Shown here piece by piece: positions 11,393-22,199 of a stretch of DNA of 64,000 nucleotides. Under the pieces are notes generated by a model. That model was not told where the DNA came from. It worked only from the letters and a program-made list of their open reading frames with translations, and searched no databases. Source of the stretch: Vibrio europaeus (GTDB lineage Bacteria; Pseudomonadota; Gammaproteobacteria; Enterobacterales; Vibrionaceae); assembly GCF_001695575.1 (NCBI RefSeq), contig NZ_LUAX01000005.1:130055-194054 (forward strand). The letters run 5' to 3'. The translations under genes were made by a program, and so were the position numbers. Each line of letters starts with the position of its first letter. The stretch's first letter is position 1.

Positions 11393-13459
11393 TTACTTCT
11401 GCAGTAAAGAAATATCAGCAATTTCCAAGAACAGGTTACGCAGGTTGTTTAGCAGTGTCAGACGGTTCTTCTTCAGAGCTTCATCATCTGCCATCACCAT
11501 TACATTGTCGAAGAATGCATCAACCGGCTCACGTAGGTCAGCAAGTTTGCTTAGCGCTTCTTGGTAGTTACCCGTCGCGAATGCTGGCTCTAGTGCTTCT
11601 GTCATCACTTCAACGCTTTCTGCTAGCGCTTTCTCTGCGTCTTCTTTTAGAAGCGCAAGGTCGATGTCTGCTGCTAGCTCACCGTCGAATTTCGCAAGGA
11701 TGTTACCTACACGCTTGTTTGCTGCGGCTAGTGCTTCTGCAGCTTCTAGCTCACGGAAGTGAGATACTGCTTTCACGCGCTGATCGAAGTCTGCTGGCTT
11801 AGTTGGACGACGCGCGAGTACTGCTTGGATGATATCCACGCTGAAGCCTTCGTCTTTGTACCATGCATTGAAACGACCAAGCATAAATTCGATTACGTCG
11901 TCAGCAACATTTGCGTTAGTCAGTTTGTCGCCGAATAGAGACTGAGCTTTCGCGATCAGGTCAGTTAGGTCTAGGTTGTAGCCGTTTTCTACGATAATGC
12001 GTAGTACACCTAGAGATGCACGACGAAGTGCAAATGGGTCAGAGCCCTTAGGTGCTTGGCCAATACCGAAGATACCAACAATCGTATCTAGCTTGTCTGC
12101 CATTGCGACTGCTGAAGAAATACCTGTGCTTGGTAGATCGTCACCCGCGAAACGAGGCATGTACTGCTCGTAAAGCGCCAGTGCAACTTGCTGATCTTCA
12201 CCATCGTGAGTCGCGTAGTGCATACCCATCACACCCTGAGTATCGGTAAACTCGAATACCATAGATGTCATTAGGTCACACTTAGCTAGCAAACCTGCAC
12301 GCTTAGATTTTTCAACGTCAGCATCGATCTGCTCAGCGATGTAACCAGCAAGCTCTGTGATGCGGTCTGTCTTGTCTTTGATAGTACCAAGCTGCTTCTG
12401 GAAGATAGCTTGATCTAGCTCAGGTAGACGATCGATTAGAGGACGCTTACGGTCAGTGTTGAAGAAGAATTCTGCATCTGCAAGACGCGGGCGTACCACC
12501 TTCTCGTTACCTTCGATGACGTAGCGAGGCTCTTTCGATTCAATGTTTGAAACGAAGATGAAATTAGGTAGCAGCTTCTTGTTCTCGTCATACACTGGGA
12601 AGTACTTCTGGTCACCCTTCATGGTGTAAACCAAAGCTTCAGAAGGTACTTTTAGGAACTCTTCTTCAAACTTCGCAGTTAGAACTACTGGCCATTCAAC
12701 CAAAGACGTTACTTCTTCAACTAGGTCATCTTCTAGCTCTGTAATACCACCTACAGCAGCACCTGCTTTTTCAGCATCGGCTAGGATGATTGCTTTACGC
12801 GCTTCGTAATCTGCCATTACTCTACCGCGCTCTTCTAGGATCGCTGGATATTGCTGTGCAGATTCGATAGTGAACTCTTGCTCACCCATGAAGCGGTGAC
12901 CACGGATAGTGCGATCTGAAGCTACGCCTAAGATCTCGCCTTCGATAAGGTCAGAGCCCATAAGCATAGTTAGTGTTTTAACCGGGCGGATAAACTGAGT
13001 TGTCTTGTTACCCCAGCGCATTGGCTTAGCGATAGGCAGGTTACCCAGTGCTTTTGCTGCTAGCTCAACAACGATTTCAGACGTTGCTTGACCTTTCACT
13101 TCTTGTTTGAACAGAAGCCATTCGCCTTTGTCTGTCACGAGGCGGTCAGCTTGTTCAACTGTGATGCCGTTACCACGAGCCCAGCCTTGAGCCGCTTTAG
13201 TCGCGTTACCGTCAGCATCGAATGCGACAGAAACCGCAGGACCACGCTTCTCTACCACTTTGTCAGCCTGGCCTTCAGCTAGTGCTGAAACCTTAAGTGC
13301 TAGACGACGAGGAGCGGCGTACCATTTCACACCTTCGTGTGCTAGATCTGCGCCTTTTAGCTCAGCTTCGAAGTTTGCCGCGAACGCTTCCGCTAGAGTA
13401 CGAAGTTGCGTTGGTGGTAGCTCTTCAGTGCCCAGTTCAATTAGAAATTCTTTAGCCAT
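11393..13459 (-). CDS. glyS: Glycyl-tRNA synthetase beta subunit
   Basis: Beta chain of the alpha2-beta2 bacterial glycyl-tRNA synthetase, needed for tRNA binding. 688 aa, the usual size. It begins [19 protein letters not shown], the family hallmark, and its C-terminal ~120 residues resemble the helical DALR anticodon-binding domain. Two bases separate it from glyQ, so the pair is an operon. Confidence 0.98.
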   Translation of the reverse strand: MAKEFLIELGTEELPPTQLRTLAEAFAANFEAELKGADLAHEGVKWYAAPRRLALKVSALAEGQADKVVEKRGPAVSVAFDADGNATKAAQGWARGNGITVEQADRLVTDKGEWLLFKQEVKGQATSEIVVELAAKALGNLPIAKPMRWGNKTTQFIRPVKTLTMLMGSDLIEGEILGVASDRTIRGHRFMGEQEFTIESAQQYPAILEERGRVMADYEARKAIILADAEKAGAAVGGITELEDDLVEEVTSLVEWPVVLTAKFEEEFLKVPSEALVYTMKGDQKYFPVYDENKKLLPNFIFVSNIESKEPRYVIEGNEKVVRPRLADAEFFFNTDRKRPLIDRLPELDQAIFQKQLGTIKDKTDRITELAGYIAEQIDADVEKSKRAGLLAKCDLMTSMVFEFTDTQGVMGMHYATHDGEDQQVALALYEQYMPRFAGDDLPSTGISSAVAMADKLDTIVGIFGIGQAPKGSDPFALRRASLGVLRIIVENGYNLDLTDLIAKAQSLFGDKLTNANVADDVIEFMLGRFNAWYKDEGFSVDIIQAVLARRPTKPADFDQRVKAVSHFRELEAAEALAAANKRVGNILAKFDGELAADIDLALLKEDAEKALAESVEVMTEALEPAFATGNYQEALSKLADLREPVDAFFDNVMVMADDEALKKNRLTLLNNLRNLFLEIADISLLQK

Positions 13460-13461
13460 GA

Positions 13462-14397
13462 TTACTTCTCCTCTTCCTTACGGCACACGTCTTTTTTAAG
13501 CATGGGGAAGCCTAGCGCTTCACGTGATGCGTAGTACGCTTCAGCAACAGACTTAGTCAGGTTGCGGATACGAAGGATGTAACGTTGGCGCTCTGTAACA
13601 GAGATAGCTTTGCGCGCATCAAGGATGTTGAATGCGTGGCCCGCTTTTAGAATGCGCTCGTAAGCTGGAAGCGGAAGTGGCTTCTCAAGCTCTAGTAGCT
13701 CTTTACACTCTTTCTCGCATTGGTCGAAGAAAGTGAATAGGAAGTCTACGTCAGCGTGCTCGAAGTTGTATGTAGATTGCTCAACTTCGTTTTGGTGGAA
13801 GATATCACCGTAAGTTACTTTGCTGCCGTCTGGTGCCACATTCCATACCAGGTCGTAAACAGAGTCTACTTCTTGGATGTACATTGCTAGACGCTCGATA
13901 CCGTAAGTGATCTCACCAGTAACTGGCTTACACTCAAGGCCGCCTACTTGCTGGAAGTAAGTAAACTGAGTCACTTCCATGCCGTTTAGCCATACTTCCC
14001 AGCCAAGACCCCATGCGCCTAGCGTAGGGTTTTCCCAGTTGTCTTCTACGAAACGAATATCGTGTACTAGCGGGTCGATACCAAGAACTTCAAGTGAGCC
14101 TAGGTACAACTCCTGAATGTTGTCTGGAGATGGTTTTAGAGCTACTTGGAACTGATAGTAGTGCTGCAGACGGTTCGGGTTTTCACCATAACGACCATCG
14201 GTTGGACGACGTGAAGGTTGAACGTAAGCTGTCGACATTGGCTCTGGGCCAAGTGCACGTAGACATGTCATTGGGTGAGAGGTGCCCGCACCTACTTCCA
14301 TATCTAGAGGTTGAACAATGGTACAACCGTTTTGTGCCCAGTAATCCTGCAGCGCGAGGATCATTCCCTGGAAGGTTTTGATATCGTAATTTTGCAT
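13462..14397 (-). CDS. glyQ: Glycyl-tRNA synthetase alpha subunit
   Basis: Catalytic chain that forms glycyl-adenylate. 311 aa, slightly longer than the E. coli protein because of a charged C-terminal tail. It starts [20 protein letters not shown] and contains [18 protein letters not shown] and the [17 protein letters not shown] stretch conserved in the family. First gene of glyQ-glyS; the promoter must lie in 14398-14580. Confidence 0.98.
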   Translation of the reverse strand: MQNYDIKTFQGMILALQDYWAQNGCTIVQPLDMEVGAGTSHPMTCLRALGPEPMSTAYVQPSRRPTDGRYGENPNRLQHYYQFQVALKPSPDNIQELYLGSLEVLGIDPLVHDIRFVEDNWENPTLGAWGLGWEVWLNGMEVTQFTYFQQVGGLECKPVTGEITYGIERLAMYIQEVDSVYDLVWNVAPDGSKVTYGDIFHQNEVEQSTYNFEHADVDFLFTFFDQCEKECKELLELEKPLPLPAYERILKAGHAFNILDARKAISVTERQRYILRIRNLTKSVAEAYYASREALGFPMLKKDVCRKEEEK

Positions 14398-14579
14398 AGT
14401 AATTCGCGCGATTCTTGTGTCAAAAATTGAGAAAAAATAACAATCAAGTATACCCAGATATTTGGCATGGGAGTAGCGTTAATCTTGATTAATTCCTAGG
14501 CAAAATTCTCCTTTAATGGAAATTTAATGGCTTATTCGTCCAAATTTTCCTAAAAGGGAGTTTATTTGCAGTTTATCGC

Positions 14580-14608
14580 TTGAGAAACACCTTTCAGATG
14601 GTTAGAAT
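14580..14608 (+). promoter_or_regulatory. Sigma-70 promoter of the manganese riboswitch transcript
   Basis: TTGAGA at 14580-14585 and TAGAAT at 14603-14608 are spaced by 17 bases and lie directly upstream of the riboswitch fold. Confidence 0.5.
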
Positions 14609-14610
14609 TT

Positions 14611-14838
14611 CGCCGTCTTTGGGGAGTAGCTTACTTAACTATCAACACTGGGATGTTAAGTTCGTTCGTCAACATAATTGATGCAAAATCATCATGGCGT
14701 TCGAGACGTATCGACCAATTTAATCACAACAATGTCGCATGCGTTTAGCAAGACCTTAGACAAATCATCACGAACCGGGGCGGGGCGTGAGGTTTGTCTT
14801 CGGTTAAAATTATAATCCCTGCCCCAGAAGAGCATGTC
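14611..14838 (+). ncRNA. yybP-ykoY (Mn2+) riboswitch with expression platform
   Basis: The three conserved blocks of this class occur in order: GGGGAGTAGC at 14621-14630, GTCAACATA at 14669-14677, and GCAAGACC near 14748-14755. The aptamer is therefore about 14611-14760. Downstream, GGGGCGGGG (14777-14785) can pair with CCCTGCCCC (14817-14825) just before the ribosome site, a plausible switch helix. The class senses Mn2+ and usually turns on UPF0016 or MntP exporters, and the gene that follows is UPF0016. Boundaries are approximate. Confidence 0.8.
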
Positions 14839-15396
14839 GTGAGCGTTTTAGCTATTTCTATCACTACCGTTGCCTTGGCGGAGATCGGTGATAAAACCCA
14901 ACTTTTGTCCCTGCTTTTAGCCAGTCGATACCGCAAACCTATACCGATCATCGCCGCTATATTTTTAGCAACATTGGCGAACCATGCCCTTGCTGCATGG
15001 CTTGGTGTTGTTGTGGCCGATTACCTCTCTCCAGATATTTTGAAGTGGGTGCTGGTGGTGAGCTTTTTAGTGATGGCTGGTTGGGTACTGATCCCTGACA
15101 AACTTGATGACGATGAACAAATTTCTAGTCGAGGGCCGTTTGTCGCGAGCTTCATTGCCTTTTTTATCGCTGAAGTTGGAGATAAAACTCAAATCGCAAC
15201 GTCGATTCTTGGTGCGCAGTATCCAGATGCGCTGACATGGGTCATTCTGGGTACGACGATTGGTATGTTACTGGCCAACGTCCCTGTGGTTCTGATTGGC
15301 AAACTATCTGCTGATAAGATGCCGTTAGACTTGATTCGCAAGATCACTGCTTTACTGTTTATTGCTCTGGCGACCGCGGCAGCCGTATTTCAATAA
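14839..15396 (+). CDS. mneA: UPF0016/GDT1 family manganese exporter (MneA-like)
   Basis: Inner-membrane cation exporter of 185 aa with the duplicated family signature E-x-G-D-K-T-Q: ALAEIGDKTQ near residue 15 and FIAEVGDKTQ near residue 115, each in a three-helix half. The V. cholerae homologue is reported to export Mn2+. The start is placed at GTG 14839 (reads MSVLAISITTVALAEIGDK), which matches homologues; an ATG-initiated extension would run through the riboswitch. Control by the upstream Mn2+ riboswitch fits the function. Confidence 0.9.
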   Translation: MSVLAISITTVALAEIGDKTQLLSLLLASRYRKPIPIIAAIFLATLANHALAAWLGVVVADYLSPDILKWVLVVSFLVMAGWVLIPDKLDDDEQISSRGPFVASFIAFFIAEVGDKTQIATSILGAQYPDALTWVILGTTIGMLLANVPVVLIGKLSADKMPLDLIRKITALLFIALATAAAVFQ

Positions 15397-15552
15397 CATC
15401 GGCTAAGTTGGTGTTAAATATCATTAACTAGCAGTGAAAAGATCCACTTCAAACTCTAAGTTTATTTCATTCTGAGTCGTGATCGCTGACATATAAGTGT
15501 CATACTTGTCATGGTACTTTAACCATGTGAATGATAGCGAGAGGGCAAAGTT

Positions 15553-15813
15553 ATGCTTACACGTTATACGGGGATGACACCTAAAAGTCAGAGTTATTTG
15601 TTCACCTTTGGTCTAGCGCTGTGTTTGCTAGCAATGGTACTGACCGATATGTGGCTACCGATTGTGGCTGGTTCGTTTATATTAACTGGTTTGACTGTTG
15701 AAGCTTGGGTTCGAGCTGAACATATTATCCCGATGCATGAAGAGATGCGCGCGATGAGAAAGCAGATAAGTAAACTTCAGTCAGAAGTCCGCACTCTAGA
15801 ATACGATGAATAA
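15553..15813 (+). CDS. Small membrane protein with coiled-coil tail, function unknown
   Basis: 86 aa, GAGAGG ribosome site upstream. Two hydrophobic segments (about residues 15-33 and 36-53) are followed by a charged helix with heptad-like spacing (MREEMRAMRKQISKLQ-like, residues 62-84). No recognised domain. It is transcribed alone and shares a convergent terminator with tusA. Confidence 0.7.
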   Translation: MLTRYTGMTPKSQSYLFTFGLALCLLAMVLTDMWLPIVAGSFILTGLTVEAWVRAEHIIPMHEEMRAMRKQISKLQSEVRTLEYDE

Positions 15814-15816
15814 AAC

Positions 15817-15848
15817 AACGGCAGCCTTTGTGGCTGCCGTTTTCTTTT
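15817..15848. terminator. Bidirectional terminator between the small membrane gene and tusA
   Basis: CGGCAGCC pairs with GGCTGCCG, flanked by AAAA on the left and TTTTC on the right. Confidence 0.85.
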
Positions 15849-15860
15849 CTGTTGTGGCGT

Positions 15861-16109
15861 TTAAGCCATTCCTTTCTTGATCAGATACTGATAAGGCAGT
15901 TGCTCGGTTTGCGAACCAATCAATTGGTGGTCCATAAAGCGGCAGAAACTTGGAATGTCGCGAGTTGTTGATGGGTCATCCGCCTTCACTAGCAGTACTT
16001 CACCATCTTGCATGGTTCTAATTGTCTTCCTGACCATCATCACTGGCTCTGGGCAGCGTAATCCTTGTGCCTCTAATGTCTTGGTTGCCTGTTCTGGATT
16101 GAATGTCAT
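15861..16109 (-). CDS. tusA: Sulfur carrier protein TusA
   Basis: Takes persulfide sulfur from IscS and passes it to TusBCD for 2-thiouridine formation in tRNA. 82 aa, standard length. The active cysteine lies in [10 protein letters not shown] near residue 19, and the C-terminus ends [10 protein letters not shown] as in the family. Formerly called sirA in Vibrio annotations. Confidence 0.95.
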   Translation of the reverse strand: MTFNPEQATKTLEAQGLRCPEPVMMVRKTIRTMQDGEVLLVKADDPSTTRDIPSFCRFMDHQLIGSQTEQLPYQYLIKKGMA

Positions 16110-16244
16110 GGTCGTATCTTTGGTTACTCAATTTGGCCTAGATGATACTAGTGAAGAAAAAATATTCAATAACCCCTTGGCAAAGCGATCATTTTGTTTT
16201 AACTTAGTTAACAAGTTGGTAACATTTAAAACAGGAGAGCAAGT

Positions 16245-16439
16245 ATGTTGACAGCTTTAGATCGTCTAACCATCTATTCAGTGCTGTGTTTTATCTCTTT
16301 TTGCGCACTTGTTTTACGTTCACCAGCAGAATCGTCGTCGTTTATGCCTTTGCTCGGCATGGGTGCGACGGTGGTAGGGATTTGGCTTGAGATGCATCGC
16401 TGGTCGAGCGCATCTGAAGAACAAGAAAACGAATTGTAG
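16245..16439 (+). CDS. Small membrane protein, function unknown
   Basis: 64 aa preceded by a strong AGGAGAG ribosome site 6 bases from ATG. Two short hydrophobic segments (about 9-23 and 33-48) and an acidic C-terminus (SASEEQENEL). No known family recognised. Codon use resembles the neighbours and the terminator 75 bp downstream supports a real gene. Confidence 0.65.
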   Translation: MLTALDRLTIYSVLCFISFCALVLRSPAESSSFMPLLGMGATVVGIWLEMHRWSSASEEQENEL

Positions 16440-16514
16440 CACTTCCAACTACGTTTCGTTTTTTATCACTACGCTCAACTACATTCCGACACTATCCCCA
16501 GTTTTCTTGGGCTT

Positions 16515-16540
16515 CCCCGCTGAAAAGCGGGATTTTTTTT
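16515..16540 (+). terminator. Terminator of the small membrane gene
   Basis: CCCGCT-GAAA-AGCGGG stem-loop followed by ATTTTTTTT. Confidence 0.85.
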
Positions 16541-16592
16541 GCCTGAAAAAGGTACAATACGCCAATACCCATCTAAAGTACGTGGATTAAGC

Positions 16593-17534
16593 GTGGAATT
16601 AGAAGATATTTATCGTCGAGATCTTAACCTGTTAGTCGCACTGCGCGTGCTGATAGAAGAGTGCAGTGTGAGCAAAGCGGCGAATCGCCTTAATCTTAGT
16701 CAATCCGCGATGAGTCGTGTTTTGGGACGCCTACGCGATATGCTTGGCGACCCTTTGTTCACCCGCCAAGGTCAACATCTGATTCCAACAGAAAAGGCAC
16801 TCGAAATTGATCGCTGTTTAGGTGAGCCGCTAGAATCCCTGCGTCAGTTATTGTCACCAATTGAGTTTGAACCAAGCAGCTGCGATCAAACGTTTAATAT
16901 CGCCACGACGGACTACGCAATGCAAACTATCTTGCCGTTTGCTTTGCCACGTATTTATCAAGAAGCGCCAAATGTGTCGTTTAACTTTTTACCACTTCAG
17001 CATGATAGATTGGCTGATCAGCTTACCTATGAAGGTGCAGATCTAGCGATCTGCCGCCCAATTGGCCCTGTAGAGCCATTGCGTAGCGAAATTTTGGGTC
17101 GGGTTGGGGTGTTGTGCCTACTATCGAAGCAGCATCCATTGGCAGACAAAGAGCTCAGCCTGCAGGATTATCTCAACTACCCACATGCGATGATCGCTAT
17201 CAGTGATGGTGTTAAGGCTTTGATTGAAGGGGCATTAGTTGACCAACCTAAGCGCAAGATGGTGCTGCGTGCATACCATCTAGAGGCAGCGTTGGCGATT
17301 GTCGATACCATGCCACTGATTATTACGGTTCCGGCGGACTTGGCTTATTTGGTGGCCGAACGCTATGACCTAGTTATCAAGCCATTGCCATTTCAGTTTA
17401 CTCCGTTCGACTATTCGATGATTTGGCACCCACGCTGTGAGCATTCGCCTGCTCAGGAGTGGTTGCGCGGAATTGTAAAGGAAGAGTGCAGTCGCTTGAT
17501 TGCCAAGCGCATTGAAGATATTGGTTTGGACTAA
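16593..17534 (+). CDS. LysR-family transcriptional regulator
   Basis: 313 aa DNA-binding regulator. The winged HTH is at residues 10-70 (SVSKAANRLNLSQSAMSRVLGRLR, DPLFTRQG); the rest is the periplasmic-binding-protein-like effector domain. GTG at 16593 gives the standard LysR N-terminus (ELEDIYRRDLNLL); a TTG-started extension reaching 16539 would overlap the upstream terminator. Effector and targets are unknown. The next gene, an AcuI-type reductase, is convergent across a terminator and not clearly its target. Confidence 0.85.
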   Translation: MELEDIYRRDLNLLVALRVLIEECSVSKAANRLNLSQSAMSRVLGRLRDMLGDPLFTRQGQHLIPTEKALEIDRCLGEPLESLRQLLSPIEFEPSSCDQTFNIATTDYAMQTILPFALPRIYQEAPNVSFNFLPLQHDRLADQLTYEGADLAICRPIGPVEPLRSEILGRVGVLCLLSKQHPLADKELSLQDYLNYPHAMIAISDGVKALIEGALVDQPKRKMVLRAYHLEAALAIVDTMPLIITVPADLAYLVAERYDLVIKPLPFQFTPFDYSMIWHPRCEHSPAQEWLRGIVKEECSRLIAKRIEDIGLD

Positions 17535-17548
17535 ATCGTTTCAATAAC

Positions 17549-17583
17549 AAAAGAGCCAGCATTACAGGTGCTGGCTCTTTTGT
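17549..17583. terminator. Bidirectional terminator between the LysR gene and acuI
   Basis: AAAGAGCCAGCA pairs with TGCTGGCTCTTT around TTACAGG, with A- and T-rich flanks for use in both directions. Confidence 0.85.
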
Positions 17584-17598
17584 ATCTAATTGCAGCTG

Positions 17599-18579
17599 TT
17601 ATAGCTTAATCACAACACGACCTGTTACTTGGCCGTTAGTGATGTCTTCCGCGTATTTTGGTGCTTCAGCCAATTCCACTTCAGTACAAGCTTGCTCAAA
17701 GTAGCTATCTGGAAGTAGTTCTACCAGTTTCTCCCACGCTGTGATGCGTTTTTCGGTCGGGCAAGAGACTGAATCAATACCTTGTAGGCGAACGTTACGC
17801 AGAATGAAAGGCATCACTGTGGTTAGTAGGTCAAAACCACCTGCTAGACCACACGCTGCTACCGCGCTGTTGTAATCCATTTGAGCCAGTACTTTTGCCA
17901 GTACTTTACTGCCTACAGTATCAACTGCGCCTGCCCACACTTGCTTTTCAAGTGGGCGTGCTGGCTCTTCAAACTCGGCACGGTCGATAATGCGGCTTGC
18001 ACCTAGTTTCTCAAGTAATGGGCCATTTTGCTCAACACGACCTGTTACCGCTGCCACTTTGTAACCTAGCTGTGCCAATAGCGTTACTGCTACTGAGCCA
18101 ACACCGCCACTTGCGCCAGTAACAAGAATTTCGCCGTCTTCAGGCTTAATTCCAGCATCAAGCAGAGCTTGGACACATAGCATTCCTGTGAAGCCAGCCG
18201 TACCGACCATCATGGCTTTCTTGCTGTCTAGCCCTGTTGGTAACGGAACGAGCCAGTCTGCTTTCAGGCGTGCGCGCTGAGCCATACCCCCCCAGTGGTT
18301 TTCACCGACGCCCCAACCTGTCAGTACCACTTTGTCACCTGCTTGGTAGCGGTCATCGTCTGAGTTCACTACAGTACCAGCTAAGTCAATGCCTGGAACC
18401 ATAGGGAAATTACGGATGATTTTGCCTTTCCCTGTGATTGCTAAACCGTCTTTATAGTTTAGTGATGAGTAATCAACATCAATCAGTACGTCGCCTTCTG
18501 GCAGTTGCGCTTCGTCGATCTGCTCGATAGAAGCAATAGTACGTTTTTCTTCTTGGTTTAGAATCAGTGCGTTGAACAT
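17599..18579 (-). CDS. acuI: AcuI/YhdH-type NADPH acryloyl-CoA reductase (MDR family)
   Basis: Medium-chain reductase family protein of 326 aa without the structural zinc site. Marks are NYKDGLAITGKGKI near residue 45, MVPGIDLAGTV, and the nucleotide fold VTGASGGVGSVAV (about 152-164). AcuI reduces toxic acryloyl-CoA to propionyl-CoA. The start is set at 18579 (MFNALILNQEEK) with GGAG 8 bases upstream; a frame open to 18741 lacks homology in its first 54 residues. The exact substrate here is inferred. Confidence 0.88.
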   Translation of the reverse strand: MFNALILNQEEKRTIASIEQIDEAQLPEGDVLIDVDYSSLNYKDGLAITGKGKIIRNFPMVPGIDLAGTVVNSDDDRYQAGDKVVLTGWGVGENHWGGMAQRARLKADWLVPLPTGLDSKKAMMVGTAGFTGMLCVQALLDAGIKPEDGEILVTGASGGVGSVAVTLLAQLGYKVAAVTGRVEQNGPLLEKLGASRIIDRAEFEEPARPLEKQVWAGAVDTVGSKVLAKVLAQMDYNSAVAACGLAGGFDLLTTVMPFILRNVRLQGIDSVSCPTEKRITAWEKLVELLPDSYFEQACTEVELAEAPKYAEDITNGQVTGRVVIKL

Positions 18580-18738
18580 AAGTGGTCTCCACAAAAAAGA
18601 GCAGCAATTTAAAAACTGGTTATGAGTGTAGATCCAAATTAGATATGACAAAAATGAAACTTTAGCATTATATCTATGCGCATCACGCATTTTGACCAAA
18701 GTATAAGCAAGAGAGAGGTGTTGTGTGGTTATAAATGA

Positions 18739-18772
18739 CAAAAGCCCCTAATCGAGAGGATTAAGGGCTTAG
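18739..18772 (-). terminator. Terminator of the ilv operon
   Basis: AAGCCCCTAATC and GATTAAGGGCTT form a long imperfect stem with a GAGAG loop; reading leftward it runs into TTTTGTC. It is 5 bp from the ilvA stop. Confidence 0.8.
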
Positions 18773-18776
18773 GTAT

Positions 18777-20324
18777 TTAAGAGAGGAAGAATTTGTACGA
18801 CGGGTTGTCGGTTTCATCCTTACACTGGTAACCCAGTTCGCGTAGGTGAGCAGAGAAGCGAGATAAATCGGATTCATCTAACTCAAAGCCACACAGAACG
18901 CGGCCATAGTCAGCACCATGATTACGATAATTGAACAAGCTGATATTCCAGTGTGTTCCCAGTGTGCTCAAAAACTTCAATAGTGCACCAGGGTATTCTG
19001 GAAACTCAAAGCTATATAAACGTTCTTTAAGTGGTTTAGAAGGTTTACCACCAATCATATAGCGTACGTGCAGCTTAGCCATTTCGTCGTCAGAAAGGTC
19101 GACCACAGGGTAGCCACCATCACGCAAGTCATGAATGATGTTATCCAGCTCTTCTTGTCCACCTTGCAGACGGACACCAACAAAGATATTGGCTAGTGCG
19201 TCATCGTTGTAACGGTAGTTAAACTCAGTCACGGCACGGCCGCCAATCAAGTTACAGAACTCGAAGAACGCACCTTGACGCTCTGGGATGGTTACCGCCA
19301 GTAGACCTTCACGTTTCTCACCCAGTTCACAGCGCTCAGAGACATAACGTAGACCGTGGAAGTTAGTGTTGGCACCAGAAAGAACCGTTCCTAGGTTTTT
19401 ATCCTGCAGCCCGTTTTGCTCGGCAAATTTCTTCAAACCTGCTAAAGCCACAGCGCCGGAAGGTTCGGCAATCGCACGTGTGTCTTCAAAGATGTCTTTC
19501 ACAGCCGCGCAGATTTCATCACTTGAGACTGAGATATGCCCATCAATGTACTTCTGACAAAGGCGGAAAGTCTCTTCACCAATGCGTTTTACGGCGACAC
19601 CATCAGCAAACATGCTCACTTGATCGAGAACGACTGGCTCACCAGCATCTAACGCTGCCTTTAGGCAAGCGGAGTCTTCTGGCTCAACCGCAATCACCTT
19701 GATTTCAGGCATCAGCTGTTTAACCAGTACAGCAACACCTGCCGCGAGACCACCACCACCAACGGGAACGAAGATGTAGTCGAGGTGACCATTTTGCTGC
19801 AACATCTCCATACCTATGGTGCCTTGACCAGCAATCACCAGTGGATGATCGAATGGTGGCACAAAGGTATAACCGTTTTCTAGAGATAAGCGCTCTGCCT
19901 CGGCTTTGGCCTCGTCAAAATTGTTACCGTGCAATAAAACGTTGCCACCAAAACCACGTACCGCTTCGACTTTGATGTCTGGTGTGGTTTTCGGCATCAC
20001 GATAGTGGTCTTGATGCCCAGTTTAGTGCCTGAAAGTGCCATACCCTGAGCATGGTTACCCGCAGAGGCCGCAATAACCCCCGCTGCTTTTTGCTCTTCA
20101 CTAAGGCTTGCAACCATGTTGTAAGCACCGCGCAACTTAAACGAATGAACCGGTTGGCGGTCTTCACGTTTGATTTGCACGTTATTACCAATACGCGCAG
20201 CAAGGCGAGGCATTTCCTGAAGTGGCGTTACTGTGGCCACTTCATAGACAGGAGCTCTTAAGATCTGGCGCAGGTAATCTGCGCCAGTTTGAGGTTCTTG
20301 CCCTGAAAGTATTGAGTCACTCAT
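18777..20324 (-). CDS. ilvA: Biosynthetic threonine ammonia-lyase
   Basis: Deaminates threonine to 2-oxobutanoate, the first committed step to isoleucine. 515 aa. The PLP lysine is in HSFKLRGAYNM (K63), the glycine loop is VGGGGLAAG (about 187-195), and the C-terminal ~180 residues hold two ACT-like domains for isoleucine feedback. The long regulatory C-terminus marks the biosynthetic, not the catabolic, enzyme. Last gene of ilvGMEDA, 3 bases after ilvD. Confidence 0.98.
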   Translation of the reverse strand: MSDSILSGQEPQTGADYLRQILRAPVYEVATVTPLQEMPRLAARIGNNVQIKREDRQPVHSFKLRGAYNMVASLSEEQKAAGVIAASAGNHAQGMALSGTKLGIKTTIVMPKTTPDIKVEAVRGFGGNVLLHGNNFDEAKAEAERLSLENGYTFVPPFDHPLVIAGQGTIGMEMLQQNGHLDYIFVPVGGGGLAAGVAVLVKQLMPEIKVIAVEPEDSACLKAALDAGEPVVLDQVSMFADGVAVKRIGEETFRLCQKYIDGHISVSSDEICAAVKDIFEDTRAIAEPSGAVALAGLKKFAEQNGLQDKNLGTVLSGANTNFHGLRYVSERCELGEKREGLLAVTIPERQGAFFEFCNLIGGRAVTEFNYRYNDDALANIFVGVRLQGGQEELDNIIHDLRDGGYPVVDLSDDEMAKLHVRYMIGGKPSKPLKERLYSFEFPEYPGALLKFLSTLGTHWNISLFNYRNHGADYGRVLCGFELDESDLSRFSAHLRELGYQCKDETDNPSYKFFLS

Positions 20325-20327
20325 AAG

Positions 20328-22169
20328 CTAGTCCTCTAGCTTAGATTTATCTCGTACTGCACCTTTGTCAGCACTGGTCGCCATACTTGCGTACGCTTTT
20401 AGTGCAAATGAAACTTCACGTTGACGGTCGACTGGTTTCCAGCCTAACTCATCTTGTTTTGCACGGCGCTCAGCAAGTTCCTGTTCTGAAACTTGTAAAG
20501 AAATTGAACGGTTTGGAATATCAATAGCGATCATATCGCCTTGTTTCACTAAGCCGATTGCACCGCCGTTAGCTGCTTCTGGAGATGCGTGCCCGATAGA
20601 CAAACCAGATGTACCGCCAGAGAAGCGACCATCCGTTAGTAGAGCACACTCTTTACCTAATCCCATTGATTTGAGGTAAGTGGTTGGGTAGAGCATCTCT
20701 TGCATGCCCGGACCACCCTTAGGACCTTCGTAACGGATAACAACCACATTGCCTGCTTTCACTTTGCCGCCTAGGATGCCTTCAACCGCATCTTCTTGGC
20801 TTTCAAACACTACCGCAGGGCCAGTGAATTTATGAATGCTCTCATCCACACCGGCGGTCTTAACGATACAGCCATCTAATGCGATGTTGCCAGAAAGAAC
20901 GGCCAGGCCACCCTCTTGGCTAAAGGCGTTGTCTTTGGTGCGGATACAACCTTCAGCGCGGTCATCATCAAGGCGATCCCAACGACAATCCTGAGAGAAT
21001 GCCTGAGTGGTACGAATACCTGCAGGACCTGCGCGGAAGAACTTCAATACTTCTTCATCTTCAGTTTGGATGATGTCGTATTTGGCGAGCTGCTCTTTCA
21101 TTGACAGACCAAGAACGGTGCGAGCTTGATTGTGTAGCAGACCAGCGCGGTCAAGTTCACCAAGAATCGCCATTACACCACCCGCGCGGTGTACGTCTTC
21201 CATATGATACTTCTGCGTTGATGGCGCTACTTTACATAGGTGTGGAACCTGACGAGATAGACGATCGATATCTTCCATATCGAAATCCACTTCACCTTCT
21301 TGTGATGCTGCTAGCAGGTGCAGAATAGTGTTGGTTGAACCACCCATTGCAATATCAAGTGCCATTGCGTTTTCAAACGCATCAAAGGTCGCGATGTTGC
21401 GCGGTAGTGCAGATTCGTCATCTTGCTCGTAGTAACGACGCGTCAGTTCAACAATGCGACGGCCCGCATTAAGGAAGAGCTGTTCACGGTCAGCGTGAGT
21501 AGCTAGCATTGAGCCGTTACCAGGCTGAGAAAGACCTAGCGCCTCGGTGAGACAGTTCATTGAGTTAGCAGTAAACATACCTGAACATGAACCACATGTC
21601 GGACATGCACTACGTTCGATCTGCTCACTCTGCTCGTCTGACACTTTCGGGTCAGCGCCTTGGATCATCGCGTCAACCAAGTCTAGCTTGATGATCTGAT
21701 CAGAAAGCTTGGTTTTACCCGCTTCCATTGGACCGCCAGAAACAAAGATAACCGGGATATTGAGGCGCATTGACGCCATTAGCATCCCCGGGGTTATTTT
21801 GTCACAGTTTGAGATACATACCATGGCATCAGCACAGTGTGCATTGACCATGTACTCAACCGAGTCGGCAATCAGCTCACGTGATGGTAGCGAATAAAGC
21901 ATACCGCCGTGGCCCATTGCGATACCATCGTCGACAGCAATGGTGTTGAATTCTTTGGCGATACCGCCCGCTTTTTCAATCTCACGTGCTACCAACTGAC
22001 CCATGTCTTTTAAGTGCACGTGGCCCGGTACAAACTGGGTAAACGAGTTTACTACCGCGATGATAGGTTTACCGAAATCTTCGTCTTTAACGCCGGTAGC
22101 ACGCCATAAGGCACGCGCACCGGCCATATTGCGTCCGTGTGTTGTGGTTGCTGATCTATATTTTGGCAT
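20328..22169 (-). CDS. ilvD: Dihydroxy-acid dehydratase
   Basis: Fe-S dehydratase forming the 2-keto acids of valine and isoleucine. 613 aa, standard. Cluster cysteines are seen in [10 protein letters not shown] (about residue 122) and [18 protein letters not shown] (about 192-209). The C-terminus contains the conserved [19 protein letters not shown]. Follows ilvE by about 30 bp. Confidence 0.98.
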   Translation of the reverse strand: MPKYRSATTTHGRNMAGARALWRATGVKDEDFGKPIIAVVNSFTQFVPGHVHLKDMGQLVAREIEKAGGIAKEFNTIAVDDGIAMGHGGMLYSLPSRELIADSVEYMVNAHCADAMVCISNCDKITPGMLMASMRLNIPVIFVSGGPMEAGKTKLSDQIIKLDLVDAMIQGADPKVSDEQSEQIERSACPTCGSCSGMFTANSMNCLTEALGLSQPGNGSMLATHADREQLFLNAGRRIVELTRRYYEQDDESALPRNIATFDAFENAMALDIAMGGSTNTILHLLAASQEGEVDFDMEDIDRLSRQVPHLCKVAPSTQKYHMEDVHRAGGVMAILGELDRAGLLHNQARTVLGLSMKEQLAKYDIIQTEDEEVLKFFRAGPAGIRTTQAFSQDCRWDRLDDDRAEGCIRTKDNAFSQEGGLAVLSGNIALDGCIVKTAGVDESIHKFTGPAVVFESQEDAVEGILGGKVKAGNVVVIRYEGPKGGPGMQEMLYPTTYLKSMGLGKECALLTDGRFSGGTSGLSIGHASPEAANGGAIGLVKQGDMIAIDIPNRSISLQVSEQELAERRAKQDELGWKPVDRQREVSFALKAYASMATSADKGAVRDKSKLED

Positions 22170-22199
22170 TGTGTTACTTCCTATATTTGCCGGTGCTTA

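Noticed and set aside
11389..11802. Long open frame antisense to glyS
   Set aside because: Shadow of codon bias in glyS; no independent support.
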